20,645 nucleotides of DNA. It comes from a virus. Below are positions 1 through 6,380 of the stretch, piece after piece. Both the position numbers and the translations under genes were made by a program. Under the pieces are notes generated by a model. That model was not told the DNA's origin, searched no databases, and saw nothing but the letters and a program-made list of their open reading frames with translations. Where the stretch lies: IMG/VR virus record IMGVR_UViG_3300025276_000270, positions 1 through 20,645 of that record; one strand, 5' to 3'. Numbering within the stretch: position 1 is the stretch's first letter; each line of letters opens with the position of its first letter.

Positions 1-1227
1 ATAAAGGAAAAATTCAGTGGCTCTAGTAATGCTGGGCGTTTTATATTAAGTTTTAACGACAACAATGAGTCTGGAGCTAGTATTGAGCCAGTTCAGTTAA
101 GCGACGCACACCAGCAGTACCAGTTTTTAAGCGAAGAGTCGATGAGCAAAGTTATGGTTAGTCACAGAATCATAAGTCCTATGCTTTTAGGGATTAAAGA
201 TAGCAGTGGCTTAGGGAACAACGCAGATGAGCTAAAGACTGCAAGTATATTAATGGATAATACGGTAATTAGACCGTTTCAAAATTTGCTAATCAATGCT
301 TTTGATAACATACTAGCGTTTAATGGAATAACGTTAAACTTGTATTTTAGAACACTACAACCTTTGGAGTTTGTGGACTTAGAAAATGCAATGACTAAGG
401 AGCAAGTAGAAGAGGAAACAGGAGAAAAACTATCTCTTGCAGTTGAAATAGACGGACGAAAGGCTTACGAAACTATACAAGAAGCAGAAGCTAAAGCAAA
501 AGAAATGGGTTGCAGTGGGCATCACGAACACGAAAAAGAAGGTAAAACTTATTATATGCCTTGTGAAAGTCACAACTTAAAAGCACCTTGCTGGGACGGT
601 TACGAGCAGATAGGAACTAAGATAAAAAACGGCAAGGAAGTGCCTAATTGCGTACCTCTGGAGGATATAGACAGATTAAAGAAAGATGTTTACAAGTCAT
701 TAATGGACTTAGAGCAAGAAGATTTAAGCGATTATGAGCTTATTGATGTTAGACCAGCAAATGAATACGATGATGCTTTAAATTCTAGCTTAAATTTAGC
801 TAGTGTTGTTTCTAGTAGTCCAGCAAAAAAGAGTGAGCAAGATACTTCTATTTTAAAAGTAAGATACAAATATACAACTGGACGCTCAACGGCTGGTAAA
901 AGTAGAGATTTCTGCGAGAAAATGCTTTCAGCAGACAAGGTTTATAGAAAGGAAGACCTAGATAAACAAAGCTCGGACAATTCACAGTTTGCACCTAGTG
1001 GAGAAAGTACGTACAATATTTGGCTTTACAAAGGCGGAGTTAACTGCTCTCATTATTGGGAACGCAGAACGTATTTAAGAAAAAACAATGAAAGAATATC
1101 GGTATCAGAGGCAAGAGCTAAAATAATGCAGTTAGATCCTAGTTTAAGAAGCGAGGCTAAGATACCAGTAAACGACCCAGAGGTTGCACAAATTGCATCA
1201 GCTAAAAATAACTATTGGAGAAAATAA
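1..1227 (+). CDS. Phage portal protein, 5'-truncated
   Basis: The frame is open from base 1, so the true start lies upstream; 408 residues are visible. The first ~125 residues (through FLSEES, VSHRIISPMLLGIK, MDNTVIRPFQNLL and LNLYFRTLQPLEF) have the look of the core of Bacteroidota phage portal proteins, the ring through which DNA enters the capsid. Two Cys/His-rich cassettes follow, at about 466-573 (CSGHHEHE...YMPCESH) and 589-657 (CWDGYEQIG...VPNCVP), both of a kind I associate with head proteins of marine and Bacteroidota phages. The last third (SRDFC...KVYRKEDL...YKGGVNCSHYW) resembles the C-terminal region of head-morphogenesis (SPP1 gp7 / Mu gpF-like) proteins, so this may be a composite protein. 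Portal identity is likely; the roles of the cassettes and tail are inferred. Confidence 0.75.
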   Translation: MKEKFSGSSNAGRFILSFNDNNESGASIEPVQLSDAHQQYQFLSEESMSKVMVSHRIISPMLLGIKDSSGLGNNADELKTASILMDNTVIRPFQNLLINAFDNILAFNGITLNLYFRTLQPLEFVDLENAMTKEQVEEETGEKLSLAVEIDGRKAYETIQEAEAKAKEMGCSGHHEHEKEGKTYYMPCESHNLKAPCWDGYEQIGTKIKNGKEVPNCVPLEDIDRLKKDVYKSLMDLEQEDLSDYELIDVRPANEYDDALNSSLNLASVVSSSPAKKSEQDTSILKVRYKYTTGRSTAGKSRDFCEKMLSADKVYRKEDLDKQSSDNSQFAPSGESTYNIWLYKGGVNCSHYWERRTYLRKNNERISVSEARAKIMQLDPSLRSEAKIPVNDPEVAQIASAKNNYWRK

Positions 1228-1228
1228 T

Positions 1229-1729
1229 ATGGCAACAGTTTTATTTATAAAGAGACAAGATATAGTAAAAAATAGTATCATTGACGGAAACGTTGATACG
1301 GATAAATTTATTTACTTTATTAAGATTGCACAACAAATGCACATACAGAACTATCTAGGCACAAGTCTATATGATAGAATTTCTGCGGATATATTAAACA
1401 ACACGCTTTCTGGAGACTACTTAGGGTTAGTTAATGATTACATACAACCGATGCTAATACACTTTGCTATGGTGGACTATTTGCCATTTGCTAGTTATGA
1501 ATTAAGGAACGGTGGACTGTTTAAGCATAAGTCTGAAAATTCAGAAAGTCCAGAGAAAAAAGAAGTAGATTTTTTAGCACAAAGACATAGAAACTTTGGA
1601 GAGTTTTACACTAGGCGGTTTATTGACTATATGTCCTTTAACAATAATTTGTTTCCAGAATATAACACAAACCAGAACGCAGATATGTACCCAGACAAAG
1701 ATGCTAACTTTGTAGGGTGGGTTTTATAG
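1229..1729 (+). CDS. DUF6712-like head-tail connector protein
   Basis: This encodes 166 residues from ATG 1229, one base after the portal stop, with GGAG about ten bases upstream; an upstream in-frame ATG at 1184 lies inside the portal gene and is less likely. The text pattern (FIKRQDIVKNSIIDGNVDTDKFI, IQNYLGTSLYDRI, YIQPMLIHFAMVDYLPFA, FIDYMSFN, NLFPEY) is that of a protein common next to portal genes in Bacteroidota siphophages, which I recall as DUF6712, and which by position and size resembles gp6-type head-tail connectors. It is mostly helical, with no signal peptide or membrane segment. Function as a connector is inferred from position and size; the family match is from memory. Confidence 0.7.
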   Translation: MATVLFIKRQDIVKNSIIDGNVDTDKFIYFIKIAQQMHIQNYLGTSLYDRISADILNNTLSGDYLGLVNDYIQPMLIHFAMVDYLPFASYELRNGGLFKHKSENSESPEKKEVDFLAQRHRNFGEFYTRRFIDYMSFNNNLFPEYNTNQNADMYPDKDANFVGWVL

Positions 1730-1736
1730 AAAATTT

Positions 1737-1832
1737 ATGCCGTATAAAATAAAAAAGAAAAACTTTAACAAGTTGATAGCTTATTTAAAGAAAGAAAGAA
1801 AACCTTTGATAAGAAAAAAAATAATTAAATGA
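1737..1832 (+). CDS. Small lysine-rich peptide (31 aa)
   Basis: This short ORF starts at ATG 1737 and ends at TGA 1830-1832, overlapping the next start in an ATGA. It encodes MPYKIKKKNFNKLIAYLKK and so on, with 16 Lys/Arg in 31 residues and no acidic residue except one Glu. The exact overlap with the following gene argues for real translation and coupling. Its charge would suit nucleic acid binding or an interaction with an acidic virion partner, but no function can be assigned. It could also be only a leader that brings ribosomes to the downstream gene. Confidence 0.45.
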   Translation: MPYKIKKKNFNKLIAYLKKERKPLIRKKIIK

Positions 1833-2281
1833 TTTCTACAAATAACCTTATAAGAGCGAAGTCAGTAGAATACACAAGCAGAGGTTTAACGACTGAAAAA
1901 ATCTCTGTAACGTGGCGGCACTATATTAGTGGTATCTCTACATATACTTTGTATAGCACAGGAGCGACAACAGCCTTTCCTTATGCTTATGGCGGTATTG
2001 GTGTTCCTTTTGATGCTTATTTTAGTCAATTTCAACTGTCATCAATGCCTTATTCAAGTAGGCAGTTTCCCAACGGAAGTTCTTTGACTTTAAGTGTTTA
2101 TGTGGATGGTGTTTTAAAAGGTAGCGAAACAGGAACTTATACAAATACAGTAAGAGAAACAGTTGTTTTAGATTTTGGTAGGTCAATAGAAATAAATAGA
2201 GGTCAAACAGTAACGCTTAGACTACAAGTAAACGGTCAATGGTGGTATTCTACTAGCACTTCAATAATAATAGAAAGATAA
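1829..2281 (+). CDS. Beta-rich virion-region protein, unknown function
   Basis: A 150-residue protein starting in an ATGA overlap and ending in a TAATG overlap with the spike gene. It is rich in Ser, Thr, Tyr and Gly with alternating hydrophobic residues (LSVYVDGVLKGSETGTYT, VVLDFGRSIEINRGQTVTLRLQVNG), the pattern of an immunoglobulin-like or jelly-roll sandwich. There is no cysteine, signal peptide or membrane helix. Placed between the connector and the large spike/fibre gene, it is probably a head decoration or fibre-associated protein. I do not recognise the family; this is inferred from composition and location. Confidence 0.6.
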   Translation: MISTNNLIRAKSVEYTSRGLTTEKISVTWRHYISGISTYTLYSTGATTAFPYAYGGIGVPFDAYFSQFQLSSMPYSSRQFPNGSSLTLSVYVDGVLKGSETGTYTNTVRETVVLDFGRSIEINRGQTVTLRLQVNGQWWYSTSTSIIIER

Positions 2282-3525
2282 TGGAAAACCCTATACTAGC
2301 ATTAATACCTAGCGGATATACAAACGGCAAAGTTTATTCTGTTTTACCAGTTGATGGTGACGGAGATTTTGATTTTTTTAGGTTTGGCGATGCAACTAGA
2401 GTAAAAGAAAACGGTTTAATTGAAACTATAACAGGCTCAAACAACCCTCGCTTGAATTGGAGTGGTGATTGTCCTAGTCTTTTAATGGAAGGTACTAGAA
2501 CAAACAAACAATTAAGAAGCGAAGAATTTAATAATGCTTTATGGATAAAAACAAGAACAACCGTAACGGCAAACGAAGATGTTTCACCAGAAGGAACTGA
2601 AACCGCTGACAAATTAGAGTGCAATTCGTCAAGCTCTGGTGGTATGAACGTTAATAGTTCAACTTCAATTACAAGCGGTGCATCTGTTACTTTATCAGTC
2701 TTTGTAAAAAAAGGAAATGCTAGATATTGCAACTTGGGATTATTAAATAGCGCTTACAGTGATTTTTCACGTATATTTTTTGACTTACAAGATGGTTTAT
2801 CTTTTACTCCGCAAACAACTGGCAGCGACATAACTTTAATAGACAACAGTATTGAATCTTTTACAAATGGTTGGTACAGAATATCTATAACTTGTGAAAC
2901 TTCTGGTAACACAACTGTACGACCTTTTATTTACGGAACTACATCAAACGGAAATTTTACGGTCACTAAAGGCGATTACAATTATTTCTGGGGAGCACAA
3001 CTTGAAGAAGGGAACTATTTAAGCAGCTACATTAAAACGGTAAATGGACAACAAACAAGAGCTTTGGAGCGTAAGGTAAAAGCACAAACAGATTTTAACA
3101 AAAATAAAGGGGTAGTTTTTTTAGACGTTAAACCTTTTGCAGTTGCTTCCAGCGATACACTTGGTAACGTAATAAATTTAAGAGGTGGTACATACAATTT
3201 AATACAATTCGCATTTAAAACTTCAAACGTTTTACAGTTTTTTATAAATGAGTCCCCAAGCTCTCCAATAGTTAATTATAATTTTACGCACAATGGCGGA
3301 AGGCTTAAAGTAGCGGTTAAATGGGATAGTGGAAGTTATAAGCTTTTTGCAAACGGACAACTTTTAAATAGTTATTTAGACACAAATAGGTTATTTAGTT
3401 CATTAAACATATTTCAATTTCAAGGAAGTGATGACTACTTAAATTTTGAAGGAGAGATTTACAATTCACAAGTTTTTGGGAACGCTTTAACAGATGCGGA
3501 AATTATAACACTAACAACATTATGA
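2281..3525 (+). CDS. Phage spike/fibre protein with LamG-like C-terminal domain
   Basis: 414 residues. The N-terminal ~90 residues (LALIPSGYTNGKVYSVLP, DGDFDFFRFGDATRV, PRLNWSGDCPSLLMEGTRTN, LRSEEFNNALW) match the opening typical of head-spike or tail-fibre proteins in Bacteroidota phages. Residues ~90-255 look like a CBM4/9-type beta sandwich (GWYRISITCETSG, YFWGAQLEEGNYLSSYI), a module often used to bind glycans. Residues ~270-414 look like a concanavalin/LamG domain (KGVVFLDVKPF, VKWDSGSYKLFANGQLLNS). Together these suggest a surface appendage that binds polysaccharide on the host. It overlaps the preceding gene by one base and the next by four. Whether it sits on head or tail is not decided by sequence; the position near the portal favours the head or neck. 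Confidence 0.7.
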   Translation: MENPILALIPSGYTNGKVYSVLPVDGDGDFDFFRFGDATRVKENGLIETITGSNNPRLNWSGDCPSLLMEGTRTNKQLRSEEFNNALWIKTRTTVTANEDVSPEGTETADKLECNSSSSGGMNVNSSTSITSGASVTLSVFVKKGNARYCNLGLLNSAYSDFSRIFFDLQDGLSFTPQTTGSDITLIDNSIESFTNGWYRISITCETSGNTTVRPFIYGTTSNGNFTVTKGDYNYFWGAQLEEGNYLSSYIKTVNGQQTRALERKVKAQTDFNKNKGVVFLDVKPFAVASSDTLGNVINLRGGTYNLIQFAFKTSNVLQFFINESPSSPIVNYNFTHNGGRLKVAVKWDSGSYKLFANGQLLNSYLDTNRLFSSLNIFQFQGSDDYLNFEGEIYNSQVFGNALTDAEIITLTTL

Positions 3526-3830
3526 GAATAGGCAAATACGAGTTTAAAAGTAAAGAGCAAGTTCAAGATAAGATTGAAGATTTACCAGAAGGTACTTTTT
3601 TAATAGTTGAACTAGGGCATATAGTTTTAGAGGAAGGCGAATACGAATTAAACGAAGATGAAGAAATGCAGTTAATTAAAGAGCCAGTGATTAGCGATAA
3701 GTACCACGTTGATGTTATCTGGTACGATATAGAAAGTCACCCATACGGCTGGAAGACTTATAGTTGCGACTTGGATAGCGAAGGAATGCACAAATTTTCT
3801 GGCATTCCGTATTTAGAAAACAAAATATAA
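3522..3830 (+). CDS. Conserved phage protein of unknown function
   Basis: 102 residues, strongly acidic in its first half (LPEG, LEEGEYELNEDEEM), then SDKYHVDVIWYDIESHPYGWKTY and a C-terminal HKFSGIPYL. I recall this protein, with its HVDV.WY..E.HPYGW segment, as a frequent companion of fibre and lysis genes in Bacteroidota phages, always without a known role. It starts in the ATGA overlap with the spike gene and shares one base with the following membrane peptide. There is no signal peptide, membrane helix or cysteine-rich site apart from one Cys. A structural or assembly role is possible from position only. Confidence 0.6.
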   Translation: MRIGKYEFKSKEQVQDKIEDLPEGTFLIVELGHIVLEEGEYELNEDEEMQLIKEPVISDKYHVDVIWYDIESHPYGWKTYSCDLDSEGMHKFSGIPYLENKI

Positions 3831-3991
3831 TGACATTACAAGATTTGAAAATAGGCTTTTTAAACGCTATCACTTTAGGGATAAGCTTTACACACATAGA
3901 AAATAGTTTAAAGGTTATATTGCTATTACTATCAATAGGATATACTGCTCAAAAGATATACGAAACGCATAAAAAGAATGAGAAAAATTAA
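3830..3991 (+). CDS. Small membrane peptide (53 aa), holin-like or lysis accessory
   Basis: This gene starts at ATG 3830 (sharing the last base of the upstream TAA) and ends at TAA 3989-3991, 14 bases inside the amidase gene. It encodes MTLQDLKIGFLNAITLGISF, a short polar stretch, then a strongly hydrophobic helix (VILLLLSIGYTA) and a basic C-terminus (KKNEKN). One clear membrane segment, with a possible weaker one before it, plus tight overlap with the endolysin gene, suggests a holin, antiholin or pinholin-type partner. The neighbour downstream of the amidase is a better match to a known holin family, so the division of labour is uncertain. Confidence 0.6.
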   Translation: MTLQDLKIGFLNAITLGISFTHIENSLKVILLLLSIGYTAQKIYETHKKNEKN

Positions 3992-4400
3992 TAAAATAAT
4001 AGTACACTGCTCAGCTACGCCAGAGTGTAGAGACGTATCGCCAGAAGAGATTACAAGGTGGCACGTTGAAGACAATGGCTGGAGTGACGTAGGCTATCAT
4101 TTTATAATAACATTAGACGGAGTTGTGCATTTTGGCAGAGAAGTAGAAAGACCTGGTGCTCACGTTAGAGGTCATAACTCAGACAGTATAGGGGTTTGCT
4201 ACATTGGAGGTATGGACGCAGATATGAAGGAAGCAAAAGACACTAGAACAGAAGAGCAAAAAGAGGCTTTAGTGGATCTATTGTGCGAGTTAAAAGATAC
4301 TTACGGAGCAGAAATATACGGACATAGAGATTTTAGCTCTAAAGAATGCCCTAGCTTTGATACTAAAAAAGAATACGAAAATATAAGCAATAGATATTAA
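3978..4400 (+). CDS. N-acetylmuramoyl-L-alanine amidase (T7 lysozyme-like endolysin)
   Basis: 140 residues, a single Amidase_2 domain that cleaves the bond between MurNAc and L-alanine in peptidoglycan to release progeny. The zinc ligands are visible as H10 (IIVHCSAT), H116 (YGHRDFSS) and C124 (KECPSF). The catalytic Tyr and Lys of T7 lysozyme have counterparts in Y40 (DVGYHF) and K122, with nearly the same spacing as in T7 (His to Cys eight residues, Lys two before Cys). There is no signal peptide, so it needs a holin to reach the cell wall. It sits between two membrane-protein genes, overlapping the upstream one by 14 bases and the downstream one by one base. Confidence 0.92.
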   Translation: MRKINKIIVHCSATPECRDVSPEEITRWHVEDNGWSDVGYHFIITLDGVVHFGREVERPGAHVRGHNSDSIGVCYIGGMDADMKEAKDTRTEEQKEALVDLLCELKDTYGAEIYGHRDFSSKECPSFDTKKEYENISNRY

Positions 4401-4876
4401 TGCCTAGTTATAAAGATAAAAACGGAACGACAAGAGTAGGAGATGCTTTAAGGTGGCTTGTAAAACAAGGCAAGGAGGTAGCACCAGAAATACTTAAAAT
4501 CGCTGGAAACGTTACTGGAATTGAGGCTCTGGAGCAGTTAGCAGATAAGATACTTACTAATAAAACACTTTCTGAAATAGACAAACAAATGTTATTAGAG
4601 GAGTTGCGTTTTGATATGATCGAAATGCAAGAAGTTACTAAGAGGTGGCAATATGATATGAACTCAGATAGTTGGTTAAGTAAAAATATAAGACCTCTAA
4701 GCCTTGCCTTTTTAACCCTTAGTCTATTTATATATATAATTTTAGATAGTTGCTTAGAAAGCTTTAAAATAGCTAAGGAGTGGATAAACCTACTGTCTTC
4801 ATTGCTTCTACTTGTATATGGCGGTTACTTTGGAGCTAGATCAATGGAGAAAATTAGCAAACACTGGAATAAGTAA
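4400..4876 (+). CDS. Holin, 3TM / gene-transfer-agent holin-like
   Basis: 158 residues. The N-terminal two thirds is soluble and helical, and a conserved junction (RWQYDMNSDSWLSKNIRPLSL) precedes two hydrophobic stretches, SLAFLTLSLFIYIILD and INLLSSLLLLVYGGYFGARS. This arrangement, with W..DM.SDSWLSKNIRP before the helices, is that of the GTA_holin_3TM family. It would form the membrane lesion that lets the amidase out. It shares one base with the amidase stop and is the last gene before a 210-base gene-free stretch, so it probably ends the late transcription unit. Confidence 0.75.
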   Translation: MPSYKDKNGTTRVGDALRWLVKQGKEVAPEILKIAGNVTGIEALEQLADKILTNKTLSEIDKQMLLEELRFDMIEMQEVTKRWQYDMNSDSWLSKNIRPLSLAFLTLSLFIYIILDSCLESFKIAKEWINLLSSLLLLVYGGYFGARSMEKISKHWNK

Positions 4877-4903
4877 AAAAATCAAAGTGGACCACATATG
4901 AGA

Positions 4904-5012
4904 CTATAATAGCCTAGTCTATAATAGCTTTTATATATATATAATTTTCTATAATAGACTAGACTATTAAAGACTAGACTATAATAGACTAGCCTATAAT
5001 AGCCTATAATAG
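4904..5012 (+). repeat. Iteron-like array of a 9-bp dyad at 15-bp spacing
   Basis: The 9-mer CTATAATAG occurs exactly at 4904, 4919, 4949, 4979, 4994 and 5004, with a degenerate copy (CTATTAAAG) at 4964. Starts fall every 15 bases; the slot at 4934 is occupied by the run TATATATAT, and the last step is 10. Each copy is a dyad (CTAT-A-ATAG), and the linker is usually ACTAG or CCTAG, itself containing the palindrome CTAG. An AT-only block (4930-4949) interrupts the array. A further inverted repeat, GTGG-A-CCAC, lies just upstream at 4887-4895. The array fills most of the 210 bases between holin and NinG-like genes. It looks like a replication origin, a multi-site operator or a partition site; none is proven. 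Confidence 0.8.
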
Positions 5013-5062
5013 CAAAAAGAGAAAAATATTTCAATTAAAAAAACAAATTAGCATTTTTTTTA

Positions 5063-5070
5063 TAGCTTTG
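5063..5070 (+). promoter_or_regulatory. Possible Bacteroidota -7 element upstream of the NinG-like gene
   Basis: TAGCTTTG fits the Bacteroidota -7 consensus TAnnTTTG and lies 17 bases before ATG 5087, downstream of the dyad array. No TTG is seen about 20 bases upstream, where the -33 element should be, so the site is weak or needs an activator, perhaps one that binds the array. Confidence 0.35.
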
Positions 5071-5086
5071 TGTAAATAAAATAATA

Positions 5087-5485
5087 ATGGCAAAGAAGAG
5101 TAAAAGAAAAAAATTAATAGAAAAATTAGATAATATATTCTCGCAATATATAAGGCTAAGAGAGGCTAAGAATGGTATTGTAGAGTGCTTTACTTGTGGG
5201 AAACAAGAGTTCTGGAAGGGCAAAGGTATGCAAAACGGTCATTTTATGAGTAGAAAAAACTTATCTACTAGGTGGGACGAGGTTAATTGCCAAGTGCAAT
5301 GCGTAGGTTGCAATGTGTATAGATACGGAGAACAATATAAATTTAGTATAGGACTAGATGCTAAGTACGGAGGAGGAACTGCAGAAGAGATGCTTATAAA
5401 AAGCAGAGAAACAAGCAAGATTATGGACGTTGAGCTAGAAGAGAAAATAAAACATTACGAAAATTTGGTAAAAGAATTAATTTAA
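5087..5485 (+). CDS. ninG: NinG-like recombination nuclease
   Basis: 132 residues. After a basic start (MAKKSKRKKLIEKLD) there is CFTCG, then QNGHFMSRKNLSTRWDEVN, CQVQCVGCN and Y.YGEQYKF. This order of a CxxC pair, a GHF..R segment and a second Cys cluster is that of the lambda NinG/Rap family, zinc-dependent nucleases related to HNH enzymes that act on recombination intermediates. The GH of NGHF is the likely catalytic region. It is the first gene after the repeat array and is followed by a terminator, so it may form its own short transcript. The family call is fairly safe; the substrate is inferred from lambda. Confidence 0.75.
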   Translation: MAKKSKRKKLIEKLDNIFSQYIRLREAKNGIVECFTCGKQEFWKGKGMQNGHFMSRKNLSTRWDEVNCQVQCVGCNVYRYGEQYKFSIGLDAKYGGGTAEEMLIKSRETSKIMDVELEEKIKHYENLVKELI

Positions 5486-5500
5486 CTTAGATTTGCTTAG

Positions 5501-5519
5501 CCAGTTTTCTGACTACTGG
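5501..5519 (+). other. Short hairpin downstream of NinG-like gene
   Basis: CCAGT (5501-5505) and ACTGG (5515-5519) pair around a nine-base loop. No T-run follows directly, so this is not an intrinsic terminator alone. It lies 18 bases before the first base of the real terminator stem and may stabilise the end of the message. Confidence 0.4.
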
Positions 5520-5537
5520 TTTGTTATCATTGTTTTG

Positions 5538-5573
5538 AAAGAGGTTTGACTAATAATCAGCCTCTTTTTTTTT
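5538..5573 (+). terminator. Intrinsic terminator after the NinG-like gene
   Basis: AAAGAGG (5538-5544) pairs perfectly with CCTCTTT (5561-5567); inside it TGA (5547-5549) can pair with TCA. The 3' arm runs straight into a T-run ending at 5573. The T-run merges with the -33 region of the next promoter, so transcription ends and restarts within a few bases. Confidence 0.8.
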
Positions 5574-5602
5574 GGTTAATAACTTTATTTTATATATATT
5601 TG
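5572..5602 (+). promoter_or_regulatory. Strong Bacteroidota-type promoter, early operon 1
   Basis: TTG at 5572-5574 and TATATTTG at 5595-5602 are separated by 20 bases, a near-ideal -33/-7 pair (TTG-N20-TAnnTTTG). The first 19 bases are identical to those of the promoter at 9642, with the same spacing. A start site a few bases after 5602 would give a leader of about 20-25 bases before ATG 5632. Confidence 0.8.
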
Positions 5603-5631
5603 AATTATAAAACACTAAAACAGATAACATT

Positions 5632-5856
5632 ATGGAATTAAATCACCTTTACGGAAGAGTAAAAGAAGAGTACAGAGACTTTATTAGCGATTATATTAAA
5701 AAGTATAAAGCTAGTGGAGAGTTAATGAGAGAGGAGCTGACGAGTAAAGAATACGTTAGCAGATTGACTTATGCTTGTATTATATATTTACAAGACGCTA
5801 CGCATTTTTCAGGATCGCCTTTTGCGTTATTTAAAGAGATTGAAAATGACTTATAA
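5632..5856 (+). CDS. Small early protein, unknown function (74 aa)
   Basis: This is the first gene after the strong promoter. The start is ATG 5632, preceded by the leader AACATT also seen at other early genes. It is largely helical and charged (YGRVKEEYRDFISDYIKKYKASGEL), with a hydrophobic middle (LTYACIIYLQDA) too short and polar to be a confident membrane helix. I do not recognise a family. The position as first early gene fits a host-takeover or regulatory factor, but that is only inference. Confidence 0.6.
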   Translation: MELNHLYGRVKEEYRDFISDYIKKYKASGELMREELTSKEYVSRLTYACIIYLQDATHFSGSPFALFKEIENDL

Positions 5857-5989
5857 AGAAGACGTTAAAAGAGCAACAAGCCCAGACACAATTGACTTTT
5901 TAAATGCTAGGGTCGATGCACTACAAAGAAGAGTTGAGTTTCTGGAGGCTCAGCTGGAAGTTTCAAAACAAATTAACTTTAATAAATAA
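5846..5989 (+). CDS. Short coiled-coil protein (47 aa)
   Basis: The start chosen is ATG 5846, which overlaps the upstream stop by 11 bases; a longer reading from 5771 would lie inside the upstream gene. The product (MTYKEDVKRATSPDTIDFLN, then VDALQRRVEFLEAQLEVSKQ) has clear heptads of Leu and Val over residues ~22-42, predicting a coiled coil. It precedes the annealing protein by three bases. Small phage coiled-coil proteins of this kind often dimerise or bind a host factor; no specific role can be read here. Confidence 0.6.
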   Translation: MTYKEDVKRATSPDTIDFLNARVDALQRRVEFLEAQLEVSKQINFNK

Positions 5990-5992
5990 ACA

Positions 5993-6379
5993 ATGAAAAA
6001 AGAAAAACTAATGGAGTTGTATAAAAAGTACGACTTAGACAAAGATGACTTTTTTAAGCATCAGCACTACACAATAATTACTCGCCAAGGTATTGATAAG
6101 ATACAGGCATTAGAGCAAATGAGCGTTTCCTACGAGGTTGTAAGATGTGAGCCTAATTACGCAGTATTTAAAGCGTATGCAGAGAAAGACGGTAAAAAGA
6201 TTGAAACTTTTGGATCAGCATTGAAAGGAGAAGGATACAAGGACGGAAATACTAATAGCTGGTACGTTCCAGAAATGGCAGAGAAGAGAGCAATGAGTAG
6301 AGCGGTACTTAAACTTACTGGTTTTTATGAGCTAGGGGTTTTCGGAGAAGATGAAAGTGAATCATTTAAACGCAGTTAA
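5993..6379 (+). CDS. Putative single-strand annealing protein (Rad52/ERF-like)
   Basis: 128 residues. Visible pattern: YDLDKDDFFKHQHYTIITRQGIDKI, then a beta-rich stretch (VSYEVVRCEPNYAVFKAYA), ETFGSALKGEGY and finally EMAEKRAMSRAVLKLTGF, acidic at the C-terminus. The last helix with A..RA.SRA.L...G and the earlier alternation of strands are the general signature of phage annealing proteins of the Rad52/ERF superfamily, which anneal complementary strands. The following genes (an OB-like protein, then one with an SSB-type tail) and exonucleases elsewhere in the window support a recombination role. The exact family is uncertain; an accessory DNA-binding protein is the alternative. Confidence 0.55.
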   Translation: MKKEKLMELYKKYDLDKDDFFKHQHYTIITRQGIDKIQALEQMSVSYEVVRCEPNYAVFKAYAEKDGKKIETFGSALKGEGYKDGNTNSWYVPEMAEKRAMSRAVLKLTGFYELGVFGEDESESFKRS

Positions 6380-6380
6380 T

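Noticed and set aside
2334-2732. Minus-strand open frame of 132 codons inside the spike gene, and similar minus-strand frames at 12215-12541, 14361-14660, 18104-18415 and elsewhere
   Set aside because: They lie antisense to well-supported genes, have no start context or recognisable domain, and all convincing genes are on the + strand.
4904-5012. CRISPR array or direct-repeat terminator as explanation of the phased repeats
   Set aside because: Repeats and linkers are far too short and regular for CRISPR, and no T-run follows a stable hairpin.
5486-5631. tRNA or small RNA gene in the gap after the NinG-like gene
   Set aside because: No cloverleaf or T-arm pattern; the gap is accounted for by two hairpins, a terminator and a promoter.
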